Assembly (NCBI GenBank): GCA_004212095.1
Contig: RXIJ01000033.1
Coordinates: 1 to 43,014, forward strand
Origin: Methanosarcinales archaeon
GTDB lineage: Archaea; Halobacteriota; Methanosarcinia; Methanosarcinales; EX4572-44
Reading direction: 5' to 3'
Length of the DNA stretch: 43,014 nt
In this document: positions 9,676-18,616 of the stretch, one piece after another
How the letters are laid out: every line of letters starts with the position of its first letter
Numbering within the stretch: position 1 is the first letter of the stretch
Notes under the pieces: model-generated
The model's input: only the letters and a program-made list of their open reading frames with translations
What the model was told of the DNA's origin: nothing
The model's database searches: none
Made by a program: the position numbers and the translations under genes

Positions 9676-9862
9676 TTTTATCTTCTTGGCTTATACAGCT
9701 TACAGAATACTTTGGTGGATATTTTATGAAGAGGTGGACGTGATCAACATTCACAGCCATATCTATGATTTGAATGTCAATTTCACTGCACGTTTTTCTG
9801 ATGATACCTTCTGTAACAAGGGTAAATCCCCAACCAATATTTTTCCTTGACTTTCAAAGAAG

Positions 9863-10086
9863 CGTAAATTGACCCACTGATTTTTCTTAAAAACCGTTAG
9901 CCATTGGACACGTTGCGGTCATGCAAGATGTATGACCTAACTTTTGATATTACCATAGTGTTGCCTCGCACAAAAAATAGATGGAAAGCTATGAAAGAAG
10001 AAAGGCAAAGATACTTGAGAAACTTGCTGATCTGCAACGAAGGCTTGAGAGCAACAGAGGCAAGGAGCGGGATGTAAGTTTTTAGG
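9863..10086 (+). pseudogene. IS/transposase-like remnant
   Basis: Short frame MESYERRKAKILEKLADLQRRLESNRGKERDVSF*, plus gcgtaaattgaccca and ccattggaca sequences shared with 32113-32604. Confidence 0.4.
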
Positions 10087-10129
10087 GTATGTTTGAAAGT
10101 CAAGTTTGAAAGTTACCAGTATTTCTGCA

Positions 10130-10214
10130 CTTGATTTCTCCGCAATCAAGAATTATTTTCTGCACAACGAAGTTGTACGGCAGTTAGGTTAATCTCTGTA
10201 CACGAAGGGTACGG
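10130..10214. repeat. composite hairpin element (A-linker-B-spacer-B')
   Basis: CTTGATT/AATCAAG hairpin, AATTATTTT linker, CTGCACAA-CGAAG-TTGT.., spacer gttaggttaatct, then CTGTAC-ACGAAGG-GTACGG. Confidence 0.8.
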
Positions 10215-10734
10215 TTCTGCAGAATCATCAGCGCATCGAGTGACGTCACTTTGTTATCGCCACTTATGGCAGCTCCCACAACAGCGGGAATTGCTCCAAC
10301 CGCCATCTGTAGTGCTATAAATGCATCATTCGCTGTTACTACCCAGTCCAGATTGAGATCGCCTCTTAGGATTGGATCACGAAATGCATACAGGTAGCCA
10401 GGGTCTGAGCCGATGAAGAGGATTCTATCAGAAACTGCTGGCTGTGCTAGTTCCAGTTGCAAGTGTCATAAGTCCAGATTGAGATCGCCGGTCTCTGCAT
10501 TGAAACCGTAAACTGTGCTTTTATCATAGTTTGCTGTGGTGTAAACCATGCCGTTTGCAACAACTGGCGATGAGTCGCACTTTCCGCCTCCCAGAAGATC
10601 GTGTTTGTCACAGGCGCATATCCACTCACATTCCCGGTGCGCTCTGGGTTATGATGGAACTGTGGCCAGTCTGTAGATACTATGGATGTGGTGAGCGCAA
10701 GCAGTAAAATAATCGTTAATATTTTTGTGTTCGT
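10184..10734 (-). pseudogene. degraded secreted PQQ/beta-propeller-repeat protein with C-terminal dockerin-like domain
   Basis: Pieces in three frames: ILTIILLLALTTSIVSTDWPQFHHNPERTGNVSGYAPVTNTIFW; GGGKCDSSPVVANGMVYTTANYDKSTVYGFNAETGD; PAVSDRILFIGSDPGYLYAFRDPILRGDLNLDWVVTANDAFIALQMAVG...SGDNKVTSLDALMILQ. The expected start codon reads ACG. Confidence 0.75.
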
Positions 10735-10871
10735 GTGTGCTGTGCCTCCATTGGTTTAATGTACTATATTATTTGCTGTAACTTAAATATATTTGTTGTA
10801 CCTGACTGAACACTTGTGAGTTAACCTGTGAGAGTTAAGGTTTTAACCTTACGCACCTTTGTTTAGAGATA

Positions 10872-11189
10872 ATGCTTAAACAACGATTTGTTCCGGACAC
10901 AAGTGCGCTTACAGATGTGCGGGCAAGAGAAAAAACAGGTGACCAAACCTTCAATGTTTATATATCCAGTATACTGGATACTATTGCAGAAGCAAGACTC
11001 AGACTTGGCATAAGCTGCTATATCCCCTACCCGTCAGTATACAACGAACCCTTAGAGTTTGCAAAGAATGATGACTGTGGTGAGGGGATTTGCAGATGGT
11101 CAGAACAACTTGGACTCCGCTTTGTTGATGCTAAAACATTTCCTCTGATGCTTGGTAAGTATCTATCTAAAACAAGGGAAATTAAGTAA
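10872..11189 (+). CDS. RNA ligase partner-like (PIN-type) protein with apparent internal in-frame deletion
   Basis: N-terminus MLKQRFVPDTSALTDVRARE...LDTIAEARLRLGISCYIPYPSVYNE joined to the C-terminal motif WSEQLGLRFVDAKTFPLMLGKYL. 105 aa versus my recollection of over 200 aa for full-length members. Confidence 0.7.
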   Translation: MLKQRFVPDTSALTDVRAREKTGDQTFNVYISSILDTIAEARLRLGISCYIPYPSVYNEPLEFAKNDDCGEGICRWSEQLGLRFVDAKTFPLMLGKYLSKTREIK

Positions 11190-11492
11190 ATGATTACTGC
11201 TTACATATCAACCCTTGCCTTTGTGGTGATATTGTTTCTGACACTGCGGGATATTCGCATATTTCATAGAACCAATATTTATGCCTACAGAAGGGGAGCA
11301 CTTCGCGGATTAATTGCAGGTTTTGTTGCACTGTTTGGTCTTATGCTCTCAATTAATCCGGACATTTCTCCAACGATAGGATTGCTGTTAACATTTATCG
11401 CTGTTATGATAAATAAAAAAGAAGCAAGAAAGGATATATTCACACATAATGAAACCACACTCCAGCGATTTCTTGGTGCAGGTAATAAATAA
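11190..11492 (+). CDS. hypothetical membrane protein
   Basis: MITAYISTLAFVVILFLTLRDIRIFHRT...LRGLIAGFVALFGLMLSINPDISPTIGLLLTFIAVMI; directly follows the preceding gene. Confidence 0.65.
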   Translation: MITAYISTLAFVVILFLTLRDIRIFHRTNIYAYRRGALRGLIAGFVALFGLMLSINPDISPTIGLLLTFIAVMINKKEARKDIFTHNETTLQRFLGAGNK

Positions 11493-11610
11493 TGTTTGGT
11501 GACTCACAAAAACTGTATGTGAGCGAAACCCGCAGGCATCACGCGGGCGTGGCGTTTATACTTTCATATACGTTAAAAAATATTAAAAAAATATAGTAAT
11601 ATTTTACAGA

Positions 11611-11829
11611 CTATAACTTATCTTTCAAGGCTTGCTTTATATCCTCTGCAGTTACAGTCACTCGATTAGCATGCTTTGCAAGATCAACAGCGCGTCTTGC
11701 AATCTTGGTGCCGTATTCTTCGAGATGCTCTGCCAAAGCTTCGCGTCCAGTTTCACTAACTCGGGTTGCACCCGCACGTTTGATAATTCGCCCTACCGGA
11801 GCGAATGATAATATATTTGTTTTTGCCAT
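11611..11829 (-). CDS. archaeal histone
   Basis: [72 protein letters not shown]; 72-aa histone fold. Start assigned at 11829 rather than the ORF extension to 11970. Confidence 0.95.
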   Translation of the reverse strand: MAKTNILSFAPVGRIIKRAGATRVSETGREALAEHLEEYGTKIARRAVDLAKHANRVTVTAEDIKQALKDKL

Positions 11830-11940
11830 ATAATCACTTCGTTTATCCAATAGCCGAGAAGACCCCTTGCGATAGCTGAGGGATGAATCGGCTCCTTTTT
11901 TTGTGGGCAGTTTAACATAATGGTAGTCGCAACTACATGC

Positions 11941-11959
11941 CAGACCTGGCCCAGGTCTG
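11941..11959. promoter_or_regulatory. perfect 19-nt palindrome upstream of the histone gene
   Basis: CAGACCTGG-C-CCAGGTCTG. Confidence 0.45.
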
Positions 11960-12132
11960 TTGGTTCTCATTGGGATTGTTAAGAGGGGGTTTTTAAACCT
12001 GTCACACTGAGAGTTTCCTCTCTATTTAATGACAAATCACAGTTGCTACGGACTTGGGGAGCATCCATAGGTGTGTATGTATTTATCCTTCCTAACTGCT
12101 GCGTGTTTTCCTTTCTTTTGCTTTCGCTCCCT

Positions 12133-12192
12133 AATCAACCAGTTGCCCTTGCTCCTCACGGTGCAAGCCCCTTCCGAGAGGGAGGGGTGATT
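12133..12192. other. candidate structured RNA/DNA element in the histone-Gar1 intergenic region
   Basis: AATCA...TGATT outer arms enclosing CTTGC..GCAAG and CCCCTTCC-GAGA-GGGAGGGG hairpins. No coding frame recognised. Confidence 0.3.
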
Positions 12193-12496
12193 GACCTAAG
12201 TTGACTAATAGTGGGGTAATACTCCACATACAGCCAATTAAAGCTCTAATTTAGAATTAACGGTATATAAACCTTGTGTAATCATTGAGCTCATTCTTTC
12301 CTGTTTCAAGTGCTATTGTGTTATCAATCAATGAAAAGTGTGAATAATCCTGCTTCTCCGAAATCCATCAAGTCTCTGACTACAGGTTGATGTTAAGAGT
12401 TAGGCTAATTAGTAAAATGCTAATTAGTAAATAGCTTGCGAAGATTTTATATACTATTAATAACATGTATATTAATGGTGTGAACGAGGTGAATAC

Positions 12497-12736
12497 TTGA
12501 AGCGTTTAGGTGTAATACTTCATGTGATACACAATGGTAACTTGATAGCACGGAGTGTTACTAAACTAACAAACACTGCATTAAATACTACTGTCTGGAA
12601 TGAACAGGTAAAAAAGATTGGAAAAATTGTAGACATATTTGGTCCGGTGTCGAGACCGTATTTTTCAATAAAGCCTTCTAAAAAGTCGGATTTTAAGATA
12701 CATGAACTAAAAGATAAAAATTTATATTTAAAATAA
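12497..12736 (+). CDS. gar1: H/ACA RNP protein Gar1
   Basis: KRLGVILHVIHNGNLIARSV...VKKIGKIVDIFGPVSRPYFSIKP; located directly upstream of TFB. Confidence 0.88.
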   Translation: MKRLGVILHVIHNGNLIARSVTKLTNTALNTTVWNEQVKKIGKIVDIFGPVSRPYFSIKPSKKSDFKIHELKDKNLYLK

Positions 12737-12771
12737 AATTTTTATTAGCAAACCTATGAGGAGAATGTTGA

Positions 12772-13782
12772 ATGTCAGAAACTGAAGTGATACGAGAGAA
12801 CATATTGTCTGAGCGAAAAAAAATAAAAGAAGTCATCAAACAAAAAAAAGAGAGAGAAAAATCTGAACTTGAAAAAACACAAATCGAGTGCCCAGAGTGT
12901 GGTAGCTACAATCTTGTTCATGATTATGAAAGGGCAGAACTCGTGTGCAGTGACTGTGGGCTTGTAATAGATACAAACTTTATTGACCAGGGGCCGGAGT
13001 GGAGAGCCTTTGATAATGATCAACGAATGAAACGTTCAAGAGTTGGTGCACCTATGACATACACCATTCACGACAAAGGTTTGTCCACGATGATTGACTG
13101 GCGAAACAGGGATACGTATGGAAAATCCATTTCTGCCAAAAATCGTGCACAGTTGTACCGACTACGAAAATGGCAGCGCCGCATACGGGTAAGCAATGCG
13201 ACAGAGAGAAACCTCGCCTTTGCATTATCGGAACTGGATCGGATGGCATCAGCCCTTGCACTATCTCGAAACATCAGAGAAACTGCTGCTGTTGTCTATC
13301 GAAAGGCAGTCGGGAAAAACCTCATACGCGGTCGAAGCATCGAAGGTGTGGCAGCATCAGCTTTGTATGCAGCATGCCGACAATGTAACGTGCCGCGAAC
13401 ACTTGATGAGATAGGCGAAATCTCAAGAGTTAGCAGAAAAGAGATCGGAAGAACCTATCGATTCGTTGCCAGGGAATTAAGCCTCAAACTAACCCCAACA
13501 TCTCCAGTGGATTATGTGCCTCGCTTCTGCTCAGGATTGCATCTTAAAGGTGAAGTAGAAAGCAAAACCGTGGAAATACTGCGACAGGCAGCTGAAAAAG
13601 AACTCACGAGTGGGCGAGGCCCAACCGGGGTTGCAGCTGCAGCCATATATATTGCATCCATCCTCAACGGGGACAGAAGAACCCAGCGCGAAGTTGCGGA
13701 TGTTGCAGGGGTAACAGAGGTAACCATACGCAATCGATACAAGGAACTCGCAGAAGAACTTGACATAGAAATCATACTCTAA
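12772..13782 (+). CDS. tfb: transcription initiation factor TFB
   Basis: Zn ribbon [25 protein letters not shown]-finger [29 protein letters not shown], two cyclin repeats. Confidence 0.98.
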   Translation: MSETEVIRENILSERKKIKEVIKQKKEREKSELEKTQIECPECGSYNLVHDYERAELVCSDCGLVIDTNFIDQGPEWRAFDNDQRMKRSRVGAPMTYTIHDKGLSTMIDWRNRDTYGKSISAKNRAQLYRLRKWQRRIRVSNATERNLAFALSELDRMASALALSRNIRETAAVVYRKAVGKNLIRGRSIEGVAASALYAACRQCNVPRTLDEIGEISRVSRKEIGRTYRFVARELSLKLTPTSPVDYVPRFCSGLHLKGEVESKTVEILRQAAEKELTSGRGPTGVAAAAIYIASILNGDRRTQREVADVAGVTEVTIRNRYKELAEELDIEIIL

Positions 13783-13792
13783 GACCATTTTT

Positions 13793-15874
13793 TTGTCAAA
13801 TATCTTCTACCTGTGCTTCTGGTGGCTTGCCATTTTTATACTTGGGGCAGCCACTTATCCAATTTCTTATCGATTATTCCCTGCACTGAAAGATCGATAC
13901 GGGTTTTCAAAAATCCTTGGTTTATCGTTATTCACGTATCTCTCCTATCTTTTTTCTGTTGATAAAACAATCATCATATTTATTGTTATAATTGTCTTTG
14001 GAATTGTTGTTTTTCAGAAACTGAGGCTGAAACTGACTCTTCCCCCATTTTGTAGTTTCTATGAAGTGCTGTTTGCTGCCTCTTTTTTCTTGTTTGCGTT
14101 AATCCGCTCTTTTTATCCTGAGATCAACGGAGCAGAGAAATTCATGGATTTTGCTATTTTAAATGCAGTCTTCAGAGCAGAAAGTTTTCCTCCGCTCGAT
14201 CCATGGCTTTCCGGAGAGAATCTTGATTTTTATTATTATTTTGGACATTTGATGGTATCAAGCATCGCAAAGCTCACAGGCACACCTGTGGGGGTGGCCT
14301 ACAATCTTGGTCTTTCGATGTTTTTTGCTCTTGCAGTTACTACCGCTGCATCACTTGGATACAATCTTACCAACAAACGAAAGTATGCGATGTTGACAGC
14401 GTTCTTTGTGGTAATCTCAGGCAATCTCAAGTCAGTGCTTCTTGCATTTAGCATTGCATACTCCGGAATTTTATCGAACATTCCTTACTATTGGGAAAGT
14501 TCGCGAGTGATACCAAATACTGCAAATGAGTTTCCATGCTTCACTTTTCTGCACGGAGACCTGCATGCACATCTTGCAGCAATACCCTTGCAGTTATTAC
14601 TCCTCGTATTGTTATTGAACCTGTATCGTGAGAAAAACGTGGCATTTTTCACCTGCGTGTGTACTGGTTTTGTGCTTGGATTTTTGTTTCCAACCAATTC
14701 ATGGGATTACCCGACTTACCTCTCTATCACTGCTTTTTTAGTGTTCTACGCTGCTGGAGTGAACAAGAAGGCGTTTTCAACACTCTTGGCGATCGTTATC
14801 TCAAGCCTGCTTTTATTTGCACCTTTTTATGAAGCTTTCAATCACAGCGGAGTTGCTGGCATCAGTATGGTCAGCACGTATACGGTTATTCAGCACTACG
14901 TACTGGTATTTGGTTTATGCCTTCTACCATTAGTGTTTTTTGTGCTCTATCGTAGTGTGCCAACACTGAAGCACGAGCGCCCGGTCAGGATTGCATGTGT
15001 GCTTGTGTGTTTTACAATCATCTTGTTTGTCTCATCCAAAACAGGTTTTCAACTGCTTGCACCACTCCTATTTCTCATATCCCTGTGTGCATACAACCTT
15101 CAAAAAACACGTAAAAAAGATCAAGCGGATGACGAGTCATTTATTATGCTACTTGCTCTCACCGGACTACTTATTTCATTATTTTGTGAAATATTCTACA
15201 TTAACGATGCGTTTACCGTACCCTTTGAGAGGTTCAACACAGTGTTCAAGTTATACATGCAGACCTGGATTTTATTTACTGTGGCAGGAGTTTATGCAGT
15301 GTATCACTTTGAATACAAACTTAATGGTGTAAAGCAAAAGGTGTGGCTTGGATTCGTTGTGCTCTTAGTTATCAGTGGGCTGATTTTCCCAGCTGCTACA
15401 GTACTATTTAAAACTAATATGTTTTCAGGTGAAGCCAATCTCGATGGCATGGCATACTTAGAAAAAATATATCCCGGGGATTATCATGCAATCAGGTGGA
15501 TGCGATTGAACCTTGCAGACGATGTTATAGTGCTTGAACGTTTTGGAGAAAGCTACACATTATCCAGTCGTATTTCTACTAACACAGGAATTCCCACTGT
15601 TCTTGGCTGGGCTGGACATGAAATCATGTGGCGGCTTGACAGAGCAAAGGTAAATCAAAAAATCAACGATGTGAACACGATCTATACTACCCGGAACAGA
15701 TCTGATGTGTTATCATTAATAAATAAATATAATATAACTCATATATACGTTGGAACCATGGAACAGCAATACTATGGAAAGGCAGTGTTAAAATTCAAGA
15801 ATGACTCATCGTTTAAGCCCATCTATAAAGATGTGCACAATTCAACCACCATCTACGAAATTATGATTGGTTAG
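13793..15874 (+). CDS. DUF2298 (YYY-type) polytopic membrane protein
   Basis: EKFMDFAILNAVFRAESFPPLDPWLSGENLDFYYYFGHLMVSSIAKLTGTPVGVAYNLG; many TM segments. Confidence 0.88.
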   Translation: MSNIFYLCFWWLAIFILGAATYPISYRLFPALKDRYGFSKILGLSLFTYLSYLFSVDKTIIIFIVIIVFGIVVFQKLRLKLTLPPFCSFYEVLFAASFFLFALIRSFYPEINGAEKFMDFAILNAVFRAESFPPLDPWLSGENLDFYYYFGHLMVSSIAKLTGTPVGVAYNLGLSMFFALAVTTAASLGYNLTNKRKYAMLTAFFVVISGNLKSVLLAFSIAYSGILSNIPYYWESSRVIPNTANEFPCFTFLHGDLHAHLAAIPLQLLLLVLLLNLYREKNVAFFTCVCTGFVLGFLFPTNSWDYPTYLSITAFLVFYAAGVNKKAFSTLLAIVISSLLLFAPFYEAFNHSGVAGISMVSTYTVIQHYVLVFGLCLLPLVFFVLYRSVPTLKHERPVRIACVLVCFTIILFVSSKTGFQLLAPLLFLISLCAYNLQKTRKKDQADDESFIMLLALTGLLISLFCEIFYINDAFTVPFERFNTVFKLYMQTWILFTVAGVYAVYHFEYKLNGVKQKVWLGFVVLLVISGLIFPAATVLFKTNMFSGEANLDGMAYLEKIYPGDYHAIRWMRLNLADDVIVLERFGESYTLSSRISTNTGIPTVLGWAGHEIMWRLDRAKVNQKINDVNTIYTTRNRSDVLSLINKYNITHIYVGTMEQQYYGKAVLKFKNDSSFKPIYKDVHNSTTIYEIMIG

Positions 15875-16065
15875 TGCTCTCTTTATGTTTGCAATTGAGG
15901 GCCATCATGAGATAATCGACCGATAAGTTATTCCAAAGCTTAGGTAACACGAGATGATATATATGATAATGCCAATCATTGGGATTATCAGTTTTTTTGA
16001 TGACAGAGTACTTCTCAAGTATATGGGAAGTAAGATCACAAGAAAATGGAGAGTATTTGAGTTAT

Positions 16066-17226
16066 ATGTATTCAGATAGAATTAATTCGCTTCCCCCCTA
16101 CCTATTTGCAGCAATTGATGAAGGAAAGAAGGAAGCAGTAAGAAAAGGGGTTGATGTTATTGATATCGGTGTTGGCGATCCTGACCAGCCAACTCCATCG
16201 CATATCGTAGAATCTCTTTGCGTTGCAGCAAGGGACGCAAGCACCCACACCTATCCATCGTATAAAGGATTAATTACGTTTCGAGAGACTGCTTCTACAT
16301 GGTACAGCGAGCATTTCGGTGTGAACGTTGATCCACTGACTGAAGTACTCACACTCATTGGTTCAAAGGAAGGGATTGCACACGCACCCCTTGCATTTTT
16401 GAATTCTGGCGATATCGCGCTTGTGCCAGACCCTGCGTATCCTGTGTACAAAGTTGGAACGATATTTGCTGGAGGTATGCCATACATGATGCCCCTTAGT
16501 AAGGAAAACGGATTCCTGCCAGACCTTGAGGCAATACCAAAAAATATAGCAAAGAAAGCCAGGATCATGTTCCTTAACTATCCAAACAACCCGACATCAG
16601 CAACAGCAGACAAATCATTCTACAAGGAAGTTGTAGAGTTTGCAGCAGAGAATCATATCGTTGTGCTCTCTGATAATGCCTATTCAGAGATCACATTCGA
16701 TGGATACCATGCTCCGAGCTTTCTTAATGTAGATGGTGCAATAGACGTGGGAATCGAGTTTCATAGTCTTTCCAAGACATATAATATGACAGGGTGGCGT
16801 ATTGGCTTTGCTGTTGGTAACAAGGATGTCCTTGATGGTATTGGCAGGATAAAGACAAACATTGATTCAGGAGCCTTTGAAGCGGTGCAGCGTGCAGGCA
16901 TAACTGCGATGAGCGGTTCGCAGGATTGTATAGAGAACATGAGGAAAATATATATGAATCGGCGGGATGCACTGGTTAAAGGGCTGCACAATATAGGAAT
17001 TGCAGTTGAACCCCCGAAAGCAACCTTTTATATATGGGCGACTGTACCGGAAGGATATTCTTCAATAGACTTTTCAACACTCCTGTTAAATGAAGCTGGC
17101 ATCGTTGCAACACCAGGTGTCGGGTTCGGAGAATGCGGTGAGGGATACATACGTTTTGCACTCACGCAACCCGTAGAGCGTATAGAGGAAGCTTCAAAGC
17201 GCATGAAACAACTCGAACTCGATTGA
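16066..17226 (+). CDS. dapL: LL-diaminopimelate aminotransferase (class I/II aminotransferase)
   Basis: [45 protein letters not shown]...[19 protein letters not shown]. Start assigned at 16066 (ORF opens at 15979). Confidence 0.92.
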   Translation: MYSDRINSLPPYLFAAIDEGKKEAVRKGVDVIDIGVGDPDQPTPSHIVESLCVAARDASTHTYPSYKGLITFRETASTWYSEHFGVNVDPLTEVLTLIGSKEGIAHAPLAFLNSGDIALVPDPAYPVYKVGTIFAGGMPYMMPLSKENGFLPDLEAIPKNIAKKARIMFLNYPNNPTSATADKSFYKEVVEFAAENHIVVLSDNAYSEITFDGYHAPSFLNVDGAIDVGIEFHSLSKTYNMTGWRIGFAVGNKDVLDGIGRIKTNIDSGAFEAVQRAGITAMSGSQDCIENMRKIYMNRRDALVKGLHNIGIAVEPPKATFYIWATVPEGYSSIDFSTLLLNEAGIVATPGVGFGECGEGYIRFALTQPVERIEEASKRMKQLELD

Positions 17227-17280
17227 TTGTATTTATACAGAGCTATGTAATCCTGTGGTCATAAAAGAAACTCGAAGAAT

Positions 17281-17931
17281 ATGATTGACTTTGATTTGCA
17301 TGTTCACTCAATTTATTCAAAGGACAGCCTTTCAACTATTGACAGGATTATACAAAGAGCGGAATTGGTCGGGCTTTCTGGTATAGCCATCTGTGACCAT
17401 GACACTACACAAGGTGCTATCGTAGCTATGACACGTGCAAAGGAACTCAAGTCAGCGATTCAGATCATACCTGGTATTGAAGTATCAACCACACGGGGAC
17501 ATATGCTGGTACTTGGTGTAACAGAAGATTTACCACCAAAACAAACACCACAGAAAACAATAAAAGCAGCACAAAAGCTGGATGCTGTGACTATTGCAGC
17601 TCATCCCTTCAAACGCATCACAAAAAATCTTGGATATGTTGGGGGCATGGATATTGATGCAATTGAGACGCTTAATTCCAGATGTCGATTCTGGTGCTCA
17701 AACAAAAAGGCAAAAAAAATGGCAGAAGAGCTTGGAAAACCGCAGGTTGGAGGAAGCGATTCTCATGTACCGGAAATGGTAGGAAGAGCCTACACCAGAG
17801 TTACATCAGTAAAGCACAGTGGAATTCTTGAAGCAATACGAGAAGGGGATACAATACCAAAAGGCAGATCCACACCAACGAGAGCAATACTTAAACAAGC
17901 ATATCGAGGAATACGTCAAAAATTTCGTTAA
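17281..17931 (+). CDS. PHP domain metal-dependent phosphoesterase
   Basis: DFDLHVHSIYSKDSLSTID, ICDHDT, IPGIEVSTTRGHMLVLG, AAHPFKR, GGSDSHVPEMVG. Confidence 0.93.
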   Translation: MIDFDLHVHSIYSKDSLSTIDRIIQRAELVGLSGIAICDHDTTQGAIVAMTRAKELKSAIQIIPGIEVSTTRGHMLVLGVTEDLPPKQTPQKTIKAAQKLDAVTIAAHPFKRITKNLGYVGGMDIDAIETLNSRCRFWCSNKKAKKMAEELGKPQVGGSDSHVPEMVGRAYTRVTSVKHSGILEAIREGDTIPKGRSTPTRAILKQAYRGIRQKFR

Positions 17932-18064
17932 AAGAGGATTAACACCAGCGATGTTAGAAGATATTGAAGAGAAAACGTGGACTGGGGTGCCCCCCACTGC
18001 ACAAAGCACAAAGCATTTATGGCGATAACACGTTAAAAAATCAAACAAGGATTGAAACTTTTTA

Positions 18065-18616
18065 ATGAGAAAACTGACAGTAATTCCTGAGCGCTGCTCT
18101 GGATGTCGATTGTGTGAACTTGCTTGTGCCATCAATGCGTTTGGTGTAAATAACCCCAAGAAAGCAAAACTCAGGGTTTTCTCGCTGTACCCGCACCCGG
18201 TGATTAAAAAACCTATTGTGTGTAACCAGTGCAGGATTCCAAAGTGTAGTGAGAATTGCCCCACTGGCGCTATTTACATAGAGGACGGTATCGTTAAGAT
18301 TGATGAAAAAACGTGTGTAGCTTGCCAGATGTGCGTAACTTCGTGTCCTTTTGGAGCCATTTTCGTGCATCAGGAGATAGCTGTTCCATTCAAATGCGAG
18401 TTGTGCGGAGGAAATCCAAAATGTGTGGAAGTATGCCCAAAAAAAGCAATCCTATACACTCCGGAACACATACTTGGGCAGTCCATGCGTCTTGCAGGCG
18501 TACTTAAGTATGCACACATGAAAGAAGTGGAATACTTTGAACACGGCATCGTTAAAAAACTGCGGTATGCTGATACGGAAAAGAGTAAAAATTCAGGAGA
18601 TAACAATGACAATTAA
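18065..18616 (+). CDS. polyferredoxin-type 4Fe-4S protein
   Basis: CSGCRLCELAC, CNQCRIPKCSENCP, CVACQMCVTSCPFGAI, CELCGGNPKCVEVCP; precedes the AOR gene. Confidence 0.92.
   Translation: MRKLTVIPERCSGCRLCELACAINAFGVNNPKKAKLRVFSLYPHPVIKKPIVCNQCRIPKCSENCPTGAIYIEDGIVKIDEKTCVACQMCVTSCPFGAIFVHQEIAVPFKCELCGGNPKCVEVCPKKAILYTPEHILGQSMRLAGVLKYAHMKEVEYFEHGIVKKLRYADTEKSKNSGDNNDN

Noticed and set aside
9617-9850. 77-aa plus-strand ORF
   Set aside because: Partly within the degraded dispersed repeat; no homology-like motifs.
11830-11970. N-terminal 47-aa extension of the histone ORF
   Set aside because: Canonical archaeal histone start is [14 protein letters not shown] at 11829. The extension coincides with palindrome/leader structures.
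18029-18059. CRISPR-repeat-like string aaatcaaacaaggattgaaac
   Set aside because: Single copy just before the ferredoxin gene, with no second repeat at spacer distance. No array and no cas genes in the window.
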